From Macrosoma leucophasiata (taxonomy: Eukaryota > Arthropoda > Insecta > Lepidoptera > Hedylidae), in NCBI GenBank assembly GCA_036365455.1, contig JAWQUS010000017.1:10912001-10976000 (forward strand): 64,000 nt of DNA, written 5' to 3'. Made by a program: the position numbers and the translations under genes. Shown here piece by piece: positions 11,410 through 22,645 of the stretch. Below the pieces are notes generated by a model, which did no database searches, had not been told where the DNA came from, and saw only the letters and a program-made list of their open reading frames with translations. Each line of letters begins with the position of its first letter. Positions within the stretch are counted from its first letter, which is position 1.

Positions 11410-12052
11410 CAGCTATACTCTAAGTGTGTTCCGCGGAACCCTAGTGTTCCGTGATACCTCTGTCGGGGTTCCGCAAGAATTTAGAAAAAAAAATCAAAAC
11501 ACCTCTCTCTGGTCGCTCCGCGGCCGCACAAAACGCTATGAACGTTATTTATTTATTTATTTGTATTTGTAGAAACATGTGTTACAATAGCTGGTACAAT
11601 ATCTCATAAGTTTGGTATTAACAATTTTATACTTGTACCACCCGTTCGCTCAAAGTTTGCCGGTCTGTGGAATGCGCGTACCCTCCCCCACGTGACAACA
11701 AAACTTACAATGTGTCATTGTTTTACCCAAATATGTACGTACACAATTTTTATTGTTACAATTAAATAAAAAACATTTTTATATTATGTATTGCTGACGC
11801 TACTTTTCGAACGTCATACCTATCGCCAGCGGCAAACTTAAAACGAGCGGGTAGTATACTTGTGAGCGCACAGTCTCTTTGATAAAAGCCGCCTCTGAAT
11901 TAGACGCTATAGTTGTCAACATGCGACTTTCGACTCTAACTTCAAAGGATAAAGTCGATATTGTTTTTAAATTTTATGTTTTTATTTTTGCTTTTTGTTT
12001 ATCAAAGGTGCCAACTCGAGTATTTTCGAGAATATTTGAGATCGAGTCTAGG

Positions 12053-12060
12053 TATAAAAG
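12053..12060 (+). promoter_or_regulatory. TATA box-like site upstream of the hAT transposase
   Basis: GTATAAAAGCGGCGATCGCG lies about 250 bp before the transposase ATG and inside the transposon, so it is a candidate for the element's own promoter. Only the motif and its position support this. Confidence 0.35.
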
Positions 12061-12302
12061 CGGCGATCGCGCGTCGCGAGTCGTCAGTTGACGATTAGCG
12101 TTCGGAGCGATAAGTTACTACCTACTTACAAGCTCGCTAGCGAGAAACTAGTGTTCATTGTTTTATTGCCTGCTGTATTCTGTCGTCTCAGTTTTATACA
12201 TTTCTTCACTGTAGGTACTAAATTTAGTCTCTTATACGCAGTAACGATTGTGCATTATTTAAACCCCACTATCCTGACGTGTAACATTATAAATAAAGAA
12301 GA

Positions 12303-14224
<1,922 letters not shown>

Positions 14225-14428
14225 TTAGATTTTTTCTTTTTAAATGTTTTCTATTATTGTCCTTGCCAAGTGGTAAAGTAAATAATAATTAGTAACTGTT
14301 ACATTGTACTTTTATTATGCTGATTAATAAAAAATACACATATAAAAACAATTGTTTTATTGTAGGGTTCCATCAAGTATTTTGATTCCCAAAAGGGTTC
14401 CATCATTTAAAAAGTTTGAGAACCACTG

Positions 14429-14436
14429 GAATGGAG
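14429..14436 (+). repeat. Right target site duplication of the hAT element
   Basis: GAATGGAG, identical to 11402-11409. Confidence 0.93.
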
Positions 14437-15030
14437 AAACAAAATCCTCGTCCTTGGTAGGTTGCAGTAAGTACATATCTATAACCAATAGTAATTCAAA
14501 ATGGTTAAGCTCGATTAAATTAACACCTAATTGAATGAGCACGGGGCATCGTACATACAGTATCTTTAGCTTACTAATAAAGGTCTGTTACCTTTCAGAG
14601 ATCGTTCACTCTTTGTGTGTTTAGACATATTATAATTTTATCATTATGTCTAATCTTAAATGTTTTCCTTATTTCAGCGACCTGTTTATTAATCACGATT
14701 TGTTTACTTGTAATCGTTCTGAAAGGTATGTTGTTTGACATACAGTTTGATTCAAAAACGTATCGAACCGTTATAAATAAAGTTCATTTCTAGCTGAACT
14801 TTATTTTTGTCGTGCAAGCGTAAACCGTATTTAATTTTTAAATCTGATATACAATTAGTGATGAATTAAATTTGTTGGCAGAAACGTTAGGTTATGTAGG
14901 AACCATTCCTATGACCGTGATCTTCGATATTGAAACTCCTCCACCAGTTTCCTTAGATCTGCGCGCACAGGCTGATTGGTCTGTGGCGCGCACTAATATC
15001 CTTTCATTAATGCAGCTTATTCCGTAAATC
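14437..15030. other. Intergenic DNA, nothing recognised
   Basis: No dispersed repeat or gene was recognised between the hAT element and the next family F copy. Confidence 0.5.
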
Positions 15031-15031
15031 T

Positions 15032-15702
15032 TTTTTAGGGTTCCGTAGTAAACAAGGAACCCTTATAGTTTCGCCATGTCCGTCCGTCTGTCTGTCTGTC
15101 TGTCTGTCCGTTAGAGGTTTAGCGCAAAAACTATGGGTACTAGAGACTTAGTACAAGTATACAACAGGCACAAATATACAACATAATCACGCCGACAAAG
15201 TTATAGAATAAAAACATGAAAAAAAAATATTTAGGGTAACCGCTACTACTAGGTACCCCTACTTGTAACGCGCAATTTTTTTTTTATTTTTGATTTCCAT
15301 GGAGTGTGGGGTATCGTTGGATAGGTCTTTCAAAAATAGTATGAATGTCAGAACATCATTTTTCGATTTAGTAAACTGTTCGTGACTTATTAAGTTTTAA
15401 GTTACAAAATTTTCGTTAGAGTCAAGTGTCCCTCCCCCTCTACCAACTAGAAGTGTTGTTAGAAATTCAAACATTACGGCAATAGCAGTTACATATAACG
15501 AACGAATTAAAAGAAAAACTGTCACACTTAAGTTGGCTTTACAAGTTTACGAGAAATAGTCGACCAAATGTATTTTACTCGAAAATTCTTAACAACTTCA
15601 TAGACAGTATTTATTTATTTTTTTCATTACATTAATCAAACCTAAAAGCTACGGAACCCTACACTGCGCGTGGCCCGACACGTACTTGACCGGTTTTATT
15701 AC
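15032..15702 (-). repeat. Family F element, copy 2 (reverse)
   Basis: It begins TTTTTAGGGTTCCGTAGTAA on the + strand, followed by GTCCGTCTGTCTG repeats, and ends CTACGGAACCCTACACTGCGCG..GACCGGTTTTA. The same sub-family recurs in the same orientation at 19918-20556, sharing TTATAGTTTCGCCATGTCCG and CAAGTGTCCCTCCCCCTCTA. It is non-coding, about 670 bp. Confidence 0.8.
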
Positions 15703-16000
15703 TAGCATTAAAGCTTTCACTTAACTAACAGTTACAATCGTGGGACTGTTTCTCTCTTGGTATCAAATCAAAATGTAAATAAATTAAAGTCGTTGAGAGC
15801 GCGTCAGTATTTTTCCCGTCAAAAGGTCAACGTTACTCCATAGAGAATAAAGGCAGGTGCTTTACCGTTTGTAAAATTTTAAAATGTTTGTTATTTATCA
15901 CCCTTTCATTATTTATGTATTATATGAACCTTTTCAAAATTTTCAGAATTGTGAGTACGTGAATGAGACTTTTAAGTTACATAGTCTTGCTACATATTTT

Positions 16001-16285
16001 ACTGGTGGTAGAGCTCCAGTGACGGAGCTCGCGGACGGAGGCACCACCGCATTACCTAATATACTTGCCGCTAAGTGTTCAGCACTATCGTGTTCCGATC
16101 AGGTGGTAATTAATGTACGGCCCTGTAATTGCCGGCACAGAGGCATAACACCTTAGGCCTCAGGAGTGGTAACGCATCTGCATTTTGACCTTGGTCTTTG
16201 TGTGGGTGTCTATAGGCTGCAGTCATCACTTAACATCAATGTGAACTGCATGATTGTTTGCCACTTCCATAACATAAAAAAACCA
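16001..16285 (+). repeat. SINE-like family A copy, full length
   Basis: ACTGGTGGTAGAGCTCCAGT begins it, 'cgcattacctaatatacttg' follows, and it ends 'cataacataaaaaaacc'. All internal landmarks are present. Confidence 0.9.
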
Positions 16286-16299
16286 CCATAAAGCTACCG

Positions 16300-16413
16300 C
16301 CATTACGATCGTCAACCCGCATGCGAAGCGTGACGATTATAGCATATCCCCCCTTATGGAGAGGCTTTGTCCAACAGTAGATGTCTGTTGGCTATAATGA
16401 TGATGATGAAAAT
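16300..16413 (+). repeat. Family E repeat tail (TTTGTCCAACAGTAG ... GATGATGATG)
   Basis: It contains CGTGACGATTATAGCATAT, GGCTTTGTCCAACAGTAGA and an ATGATGATGATG tail. The same order appears at 30115-30410 and 46655-46815, and inverted at 22558-22645. The simple GAT tail suggests a SINE-type retroposon. Confidence 0.65.
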
Positions 16414-16528
16414 TTATTTTATGTTGCTTACTGCCTATTTCGGTAAATGACTTTGTATAGACGTCAACAAAAAAAAACCAGAGCTTTAAATGCAGAAGCA
16501 TTTGCAACCTTTGAAGCCTAAATTAAGA

Positions 16529-16584
16529 TTACCTTTAATAATTGTTTTTTATATTATTTCGCATTAACACATGCTTGTGAAATA
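16529..16584 (+). repeat. Left arm of inverted repeat around tRNA-like unit 1
   Basis: It contains ATATTATTTCGCATTAACAC and ATGCTTGTGAAATA, complementary to 16745-16800, with two or so mismatches over about 56 bp. Confidence 0.85.
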
Positions 16585-16598
16585 ATATATATGTAATA

Positions 16599-16744
16599 TA
16601 GATGTGAAGGAAAGATTTGACAAATCGGGCAGGGCTTCAGTAGCCCAATTGGAAGAGCGGCTGGACTAGATTCCCAGTAGGTCGCGAGTTCGAGCCTCGC
16701 CTGAAGTCAATTTTTTCTTTCCATTTTTCTTTAAAAATAAAATA
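16599..16744 (+). repeat. tRNA-like unit, copy 1 (146 bp)
   Basis: Positions 16599-16744 match 16908-17053 with two differences in 146 bp. The core at 16633-16708 can fold like a tRNA: acceptor pairs GGCTTCAG/CTGAAGTC, a D-arm with A-box-like TAGCCCAATTGG, and a T-arm GCGAGTTCGAGCCTCGC holding a B-box-like sequence. The anticodon stem is weak. The trailing TTTTTTC could act as a Pol III terminator. Confidence 0.7.
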
Positions 16745-16800
16745 TATTTCACAAGCATGTGTTAATACGAAATAATATAAAAAACAATTATTAAGGGTAA
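16745..16800 (-). repeat. Right arm of inverted repeat around tRNA-like unit 1
   Basis: Reverse complement of 16529-16584. Confidence 0.85.
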
Positions 16801-16907
16801 AAGCGACTTCTTTACGATATTCAATAAACTGAAAAGTCTATTATATCGGTTGCCTAACTAGCATAGTTGGTAATAGATGGCGCTGCTGCTACCATAAAGC
16901 AATGCAA

Positions 16908-17053
16908 TAGATGTGAAGGAAAGATTTGACAAATCGGCCAGGGCTTCAGTAGCTCAATTGGAAGAGCGGCTGGACTAGATTCCCAGTAGGTCGCGAGTTC
17001 GAGCCTCGCCTGAAGTCAATTTTTTCTTTCCATTTTTCTTTAAAAATAAAATA
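16908..17053 (+). repeat. tRNA-like unit, copy 2 (146 bp)
   Basis: It differs from copy 1 only at the G/C before CAGGGCTT and at C/T in TAGCTCAATTGG, where this copy fits the A-box and D-stem better. The core is 16942-17017, followed by TTTTTTC. It could be a pseudogene-like tRNA or the head of a tRNA-derived SINE. A functional tRNA is unlikely because the anticodon stem is imperfect. Confidence 0.7.
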
Positions 17054-17499
17054 AGATTACCTTAATTATAGAAATGTCTGAGCCATACAAGTTGAATGGC
17101 TCAGGATCGAATCATGCTGCAAATTATCTGTATATTCCACGAAATCGTTAACAACTGATACAAGCAGCGTTTTGGCTTAGTGGAACGCAATAATATCACA
17201 TATTTGTATTTTTTATCAGGAATCTGTTTACCTAAGTATAATCGTGGTTCGAATCATACACTGAAATTGTTAATAAAGCTCATCATGTCACATAAAACGC
17301 GATAATTTTGACATGGTTATGGATAATACAACATCTAATGATATGATAGGTATGAGTAGATTTTTGTGTTACGAGAACAAAAAAATTGTGATGTATTTTG
17401 AAACTGTCGTTATTTTATCGGTCCTAGTAATTAGATTAATTGTTTACTTACTTAGGTATCTCTAATTTGTAATATAATAATATACAATTCTCATGTCAC

Positions 17500-17650
17500 A
17501 TTGTTTGTAACAATAATCCTCCGATACGGCTGGACCGACATTATGAAATATTTCTGTGGATATTTGGTAGGTATGAGAATCGGTTGTAGTCTATTTTTTA
17601 TATCTCTTAATGGTAATCACGAAATTATTTTTTTTTCTATTTCTTGACTT
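17500..17650 (+). repeat. Helitron-related fragment
   Basis: It shares 'catgtcacattgtttgt', CTCCGATACGGCTGGACCGA and GGTAGGTATGAGAATCGG with 4693-4900 and 45417-45943. No clean terminus is visible. Confidence 0.45.
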
Positions 17651-17699
17651 TGAATTTTTTGTAACTACGAGTATTTGTTAAGAAGTGTTTAAAGTAACT

Positions 17700-17895
17700 T
17701 TACAATCCAACTGTTGAATTCAAGAGTACGAAATTGCGTTCAGCCGAATCAAATTCGATTGATTCAGAAATCGAAGCTGTCGGGAGTAAGCCAGCAGTAC
17801 TTTCGGAGAAAATCGGCTGTTACAGACGGACAGACGCAGGAGTATTTTTATAAGGATTCCTTATCTTCCTTTTGAGCTACGGAACCCAGAAAATA
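17700..17895 (+). repeat. Family F fragment
   Basis: It contains CAGACGGACAGACGCAGGAG, 'ataaggattccttatcttcc' and GAGCTACGGAACCC, the right-end order of family F. Confidence 0.6.
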
Positions 17896-18340
17896 TTAAA
17901 CGAACTTGCTTGAGTGAAACTTATTACTCAAGTCGCTAGTTTATTCATAAAGCAATTAAAAATCGACTTTTATCAGGCGATGAAAATTTAAATAAAGACG
18001 ATCTGCGACCTACATACTAACTAGGATACATGTTCTCGATAGCATCTCGTATGTCTGTTTATGTATCTATTAGGTATCGATAATGATTAAGTCATTACGT
18101 ATGACCGAGTTGCATCGCAGATACGAAGTTTTCGCAAAAGCGAAACTTATGCGTAATATGTATCTTTCATAAAAAATTGTACAGTTAACCTTTTTAAAAT
18201 TTTTTTTCATGCGTTTTGGATTGGATTTGCAATAATCGTTTATTATTGATTGTATGTTTGCTGACGTGAATCTATGTCATACGCTATAAACCTGATCATA
18301 CTATTAACATTTTACGAAATTGTTTAGACCATAAAATTGA

Positions 18341-18453
18341 CTGGTGGTAGAGTCCCAGTGTAGGAGCTTGAGAGCGTAGGCACCACCGCGTTATCCAATC
18401 TATCTGCCGCTAAATGCATTTAAGCATTATCGTGTTCCGGTTAGATGATAATG
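18341..18453 (+). repeat. SINE-like family A, 5' part
   Basis: It has CTGGTGGTAGAGTCCCAGTG, GGCACCACCGCGTTATCC and ATCGTGTTCCGGTTAGATG, and is then lost. It ends just before the LINE fragment at 18.54 kb. Confidence 0.8.
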
Positions 18454-18540
18454 TTATGCTATTTATTTTTCGCAATAACACATGCGAAAACTTTAGAAAT
18501 TAAAGAAAACGGAAAGAAAAATTTAGTTAGAAGTATATTC

Positions 18541-19164
18541 TGTGAGACGGTACGGCTGACATATGTCGGGCGTGCCACCGTCCCGGTGAATCTCTCAGAC
18601 ATATAGTGTCCGGCTATTCAAGTCTAGCTAATGGTGAATATTTTCATAGACACAACCAAGTAGCCAGGATCATACACCAGCAACTTACTTTGAAATATGA
18701 TCTGGTAGTCGAGGAAGTGCCATACTACAGGTATGTGCCCGACCCAGTTCTCGAAAATGATCTGTATGATGTGTAACACTGTACTGGGACCGATCTATCA
18801 TCACTGACAGGACCATTGTTGCTAACAAGCCTGATATAGTGCGGATAGATCGAACGGAGCGCCGTGCAATGATCGTCGAAGTCACCATTCCCCATGACGA
18901 GAATCTCGTGAAAGCTGAAAAGGATAAGGAATTAATATATCTGGACTTAGCTCACGAGATTGTCAGCATGTGGCATGTGGATTCGGCGATCATCGTACCG
19001 ATAGTCGTTTCGGTGAACGGCCTTATCGGCAAGAGCCTCGACCAACACCTTATGACGCTCACGTTGGCGGCTGGGTTAAGGGACTGATGCAGAAGGCAGT
19101 GCTATTTGACACGGCTCAAATAGTGAGGAGATTCCTCTCTCTGCGTCACTAACCACCGGTAGCT
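18541..19164 (+). pseudogene. Non-LTR retrotransposon polyprotein, C-terminal endonuclease region
   Basis: Translation pieced across frames gives ...YFHRHNQVARIIHQQL.., VPYYRYVPDPVLEND, YWDR-like sequence, then ANKPDIVRIDRTERRAMIVE with VTIPHDENLVKAEKDKE. KPD-x(n)-D/E is the restriction-like endonuclease signature of early-branching LINE clades (R2/R4-Dong/NeSL/CRE). A block before it (C..C..H..C-like, about 18540-18610) fits the upstream zinc knuckle. The 3' end reads KGLMQKAVLFDTAQIVRRFL. Frameshifts near 18775 and 19060 and loss of everything 5' make this a dead, 5'-truncated copy. The exact clade was not determined. Confidence 0.7.
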
Positions 19165-19333
19165 TGGACCCTGTTCCCCATGTTAAAAAAATATAAAATG
19201 AGTTCCAAAATAAGTCAGTGAAATAATAGTAATAGCGATTCCGAAAAAAAAATACCGTCCGAGTATTTACCTATAAATCATATCTTAAACTATGTATCGG
19301 TGGAACTATAAAATATCCTATTTCATAAACTTA

Positions 19334-19510
19334 CTAGCTGTTGCCTGCGGCTTCGCTCGCGTGGATATCGTTTAATAAATAATTTATCCTGAATTTTCTT
19401 TGCTATAAACCTCATGGAGCCCGAGACCTTTCTAACGAATGCAAAACCGTGGAAATCGGTTCTTGCGTTCTGGAGTTACAGCGTCAGGAAGGAAAACCCG
19501 ACTTAATTAT
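19334..19510 (-). mobile_element. Helitron-like 3' end fragment
   Basis: On the minus strand it ends ...CACGCGAGCGAAGCCGCAGG and CAACAGCTAG followed by T. Internal blocks 'aacctcatggagcccgag' and TCTGGAGTTACAGCGTCAGG recur at 57510-57665. It is non-coding. Confidence 0.6.
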
Positions 19511-19917
19511 ATTATATCGTATTGATGATATCGTATTAAAAACAATGTTTTTAAAACTTTTTTATATTTTTAGTTTTTTATTATTACTGCATCTGGTAGA
19601 GTTCATAAGTGTCTGCAATAAAAAATGTAAACAAATTTAATTTATAATACCCCTTTATTCTAATTGCAGAACTCCTTAGAACGGTTTCTATTTAACTGCA
19701 TAGAAAACGTGACTGAACGTATAACTTATTTCATACACGTGTTGAAAGCCTTGCTCACGTGCTGATACGGATTTAATTTAAAAATAATAGCAACACTTAT
19801 GTACTTCTCTTTCTGTTTATTATTTTATTTCACTAAGGCGACATCTTATGGTGGCTGGAAAAGATCAGCTAAAAAAAAGGAAGGAAGGCGAGATTATAAA
19901 GTAAAATAAAAAAATCA

Positions 19918-19968
19918 TGCTTTTTAGGGTTTGTAGTAAACAAGGAACTCTTATAGTTTCGCCATGTC

Positions 19969-20000
<32 letters not shown>

Positions 20001-20556
20001 CGCGGTTTAGCGCAAAAACGATTGGTTCTAGAGACTTGAAATTTGGCACAATTATACAACTTAATCACGCCGACAAAGTGGTAGAATAAAAATATGAAAA
20101 TAAATATTTAGGGTAACCTCCCCCCTACTTGAAACGGATTTTGTTTTTCATTTTTTTGCTTTCTATATAGTGTGGAATATCGTTGGATAGGTGTTTCAAA
20201 ATGTTAGGGGTGTGCCAGCATTATTTTGCGATTTAGTTAACTGTTCGTGCCTTATTGAGCTTTAAAGTGCCAATTTTCGTTAGAATCAAGTGTCCCTCCC
20301 CCTCTACCAACTGAATGGTTGTTGTTAGACATTAAAACGTTACGGCAATAGTAGTTACATATAACTAAATTAAAAGGAAAACTATTACACCTAAGTTAGC
20401 TTTACAAGTTTGCGAGTAATAGTCGACCAAATGTAATACTCCAAATTTTTTAACAACTCCATATAAAATATTTATTTAATTTTTTCATTACATTAATCAA
20501 ACCTAAAAACTACGGAACCCTACAATGTGCGTGGACCGACACTCACTTGACCTGTT
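19918..20556 (-). repeat. Family F element, copy 3 (reverse)
   Basis: It has the same ends and internal blocks as 15032-15702, including a CTGTCTGTCTGTCTG run at about 19967-19998 and CTACGGAACCCTACAATGTGCG near the end. The 5' end is slightly altered (TTTTTAGGGTTTGTAG). Confidence 0.8.
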
Positions 20557-20681
20557 TTTTTCTACTGAAATTATCAAAATAACAGCCAGCGTATTATAAT
20601 TTGTTACACCTCCGTAGAACGTGTAGCAGCGTCGTAGCGCAGCGCTACGGCCTCACCTACGCAGACGAGGACATCGTAGCC

Positions 20682-20717
20682 TATATAACGGCACCGATCA
20701 CACTGAAGCTCTCATTT
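20682..20717 (+). promoter_or_regulatory. Candidate core promoter (TATA + Inr), possibly of allatostatin C
   Basis: TATATAA at 20682-20688 is followed by TCATTT at 20712-20717, an arthropod initiator match (TCAKTY) whose A (20714) lies about 30 bp downstream of the TATA box, the expected spacing. The local sequence is richer in GC and CpG than its surroundings and is not a recognised repeat. The next + strand gene is AST-C at 33.3 kb. No transcript evidence is available here. Confidence 0.4.
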
Positions 20718-20852
20718 GCTTTCAAAATCCATCAACGGGACGCAGAAAACACTATAATCTCAGTCTACGCGCGCATTAAGTTTGTCACTTTATATAAGTT
20801 ATATTAATCATCTCTAGAACCAGTTCGTGCGGTTTGGTTTCCTGCTTTTACG
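20714..20852 (+). other. Candidate non-coding first exon of allatostatin C
   Basis: Starting at the initiator A, the sequence runs to CTTTTACG|GTAAGA, a strong donor at 20853. AST-C's first coding exon begins at a splice acceptor (33298) only 23 nt before its ATG, so an upstream untranslated exon is required. This one would give an intron of about 12.4 kb. It is inferred from signals only. A nearer alternative start cannot be excluded (a TCTATAAAG-type box lies near 32999). Confidence 0.35.
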
Positions 20853-21814
20853 GTAAGAAAAAATATATTTTTCTATTCTAGTAATTTTCTACTTTACTGA
20901 CTACGTGACTTTACTTCACGTTTTACGTTTTTTATAAATTTAATTTTAGGACACGAATACCTATCGTATTAAATTTCGATTATTGTTAATTTGTTAACGT
21001 TAAGTGTTGATTTGTTACTTTTCTTTTATTTGACAAATAACACAATATACAAGAAATAATATTAGTTGAATATTTATATAATATTGAAATTGTGAAATGC
21101 TGCAAGTTAAATTAAACGTACGTTGAGCAATAATACCTGATTATAAAAATAAAAAATGTATTTATTTAAATACAAAATATTATTTGCCATCAGCAAATAT
21201 TCTGAAATAGTACTATGATAAAATATTTGGTAGTATACAAACGGTAAAAAAAAGGAATGTTTTCATTCGTAAACTGAGTGAAATCTGCATTTTAATACTT
21301 TAGACGCATTAAAAATACCGCAAAAAAAATATTAAGATATATTTTGATACGGAAACGATAACGGTCACGACATCGCAACGTCGAGTCTCGTGTTTAACTC
21401 AAAAATAGCGCCGAAAACTTTTACACTGGCAACTTTTACAGACATTTTATTTTTAAAAGTATTTAAAAGAATATAATATGTATAATTATACAAAAAAAAA
21501 TGTACGAAAAAAAAAGGTTGCGAATATGTCATGGTGTGAAAGCTTAAAGTTGATTATTTCACTTAAACTGTTAACACATGTTACTACGTACATATCATAA
21601 AATATATTCGAAAAACGTAATAAACGAGTAGGGTCTATATATGTCACTTTTTGTGTTAATTACTTCTTTTATTTTATTACATTGATGTCTATTGTATATA
21701 TATTAAATATTTCTCATTAATTTTGTTGATGAAATGAATTTCAAGCCAAAAAGGCTACAATTATGATGGATAAATCGTATATTATGGTATTTCTAAAAGT
21801 TGATGTATATATTT
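20853..21814. other. AT-rich DNA, nothing recognised (possible AST-C first intron)
   Basis: No repeats or coding potential were recognised. If the candidate first exon is right, this is intronic. Confidence 0.45.
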
Positions 21815-21963
21815 ACCCCCTCATTCATAAACGTGTTTTAGCTAAAGTTTTGCTAATCTCTCCTTTGTCTTTTTCTATCCTGCACATTTGACAATGCAAC
21901 TGACAAAGACAAAGCATTCTATAGCTAAAACGTATCTAATGTACGTTTTATGAATAAGGGGGT
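21815..21963. mobile_element. MITE with ACCCCCT..ATTCATAAA terminal inverted repeats
   Basis: The left end ACCCCCTCATTCATAAACGT is mirrored by the right end ACGTTTTATGAATAAGGGGGT, about 20 bp with one change and one indel. The interior also pairs in part (GTTTTAGCTAAAGTTTTG vs ATAGCTAAAACGT; CTTTGTCTTTTTC vs GACAAAGACAAAG). Length is 149 bp, with no ORF. A target duplication was not clear. Confidence 0.75.
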
Positions 21964-22081
21964 CAGTATATTATTATATACTAATTAATATATAGTGTTC
22001 ATACATATCTAGCAATACATTAATTGCCTTAAATTGTCTGCGTGATGAACTTATGAATTAGCCTGAATTTTCTCCGTCTAT

Positions 22082-22367
22082 TAGGTAAAGCTCCAGTGAC
22101 GGAGCTCGCGGGCGTAGGCACCACCACATTACCTAATATATTTGCCGCTAAATGGTAGTGTTCCCCACAATCATGTTCCGGTCAAGTGGTAATGTACGGC
22201 CCTGTAATTTCCGGCACATAGGCATAACATCTTAGGCCTCAGGAGTGGTAACGCATCTGCATTTTGACCTCTGGTCTTTGTGTGGGTGTCTATAGGCTGC
22301 AGTCATCACTTAACATCAATGTGAACTGCATACTTGTTTACAACATTCATTACATAAAAAATAATAA
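22082..22367 (+). repeat. SINE-like family A copy, full length
   Basis: It shows GGTAAAGCTCCAGTGACGG, 'caccacattacctaatatat', CAGGAGTGGTAACGCATCTG and the end 'cattacataaaaaataataa'. Confidence 0.9.
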
Positions 22368-22557
22368 TAACAAGCTACCTGAGTTTCAAATATGGCCACA
22401 TTTATATCATTATTTTTTTTAATGTAAAAAAACAAGTCACTGTAATTGTTCAGTGAACGGAAAACAATACACAAACCTCAAATGATAAAATACGTTGTCA
22501 ACAGTTTTAGATAACTTGAAAGTGGCCATATTTCTGACGGGATAGGTAAATATGTCC

Positions 22558-22645
22558 ACACCATCATCATCATCGTCATTTCAGCAGAACGACGTCCACT
22601 GCTGGACAAAAGCCTTCCCAAAGATGCCCATAATAGCACAACAAT
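22558..22645 (-). repeat. Family E repeat fragment, reverse
   Basis: CATCATCATCATCGTC leads into GACGTCCACTGCTGGACAAA and GCCTTCCCAAAGATGCCCAT, the reverse of the family E tail. Confidence 0.65.

Larger units (their letters stand above)
16524..17064 (+). mobile_element. Composite insertion: inverted repeat plus two tRNA-like units
   Basis: A block of roughly 510 bp is bracketed by a near-exact direct duplication TAAGATTACCTT (16524-16536 and 17052-17063). Its first half is a foldback: 16529-16584 is inverted at 16745-16800 with only a few differences, and one tRNA-like unit sits in the loop. A second, almost identical unit follows 309 bp downstream. The duplication suggests insertion as one piece, but the mechanism is unknown. 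Confidence 0.6.

Noticed and set aside
16633..17017. Two functional tRNA genes
   Set aside because: Acceptor, D and T arms can be drawn, but the anticodon stem is mismatched and the units sit inside a longer duplicated repeat. Kept as tRNA-like only.
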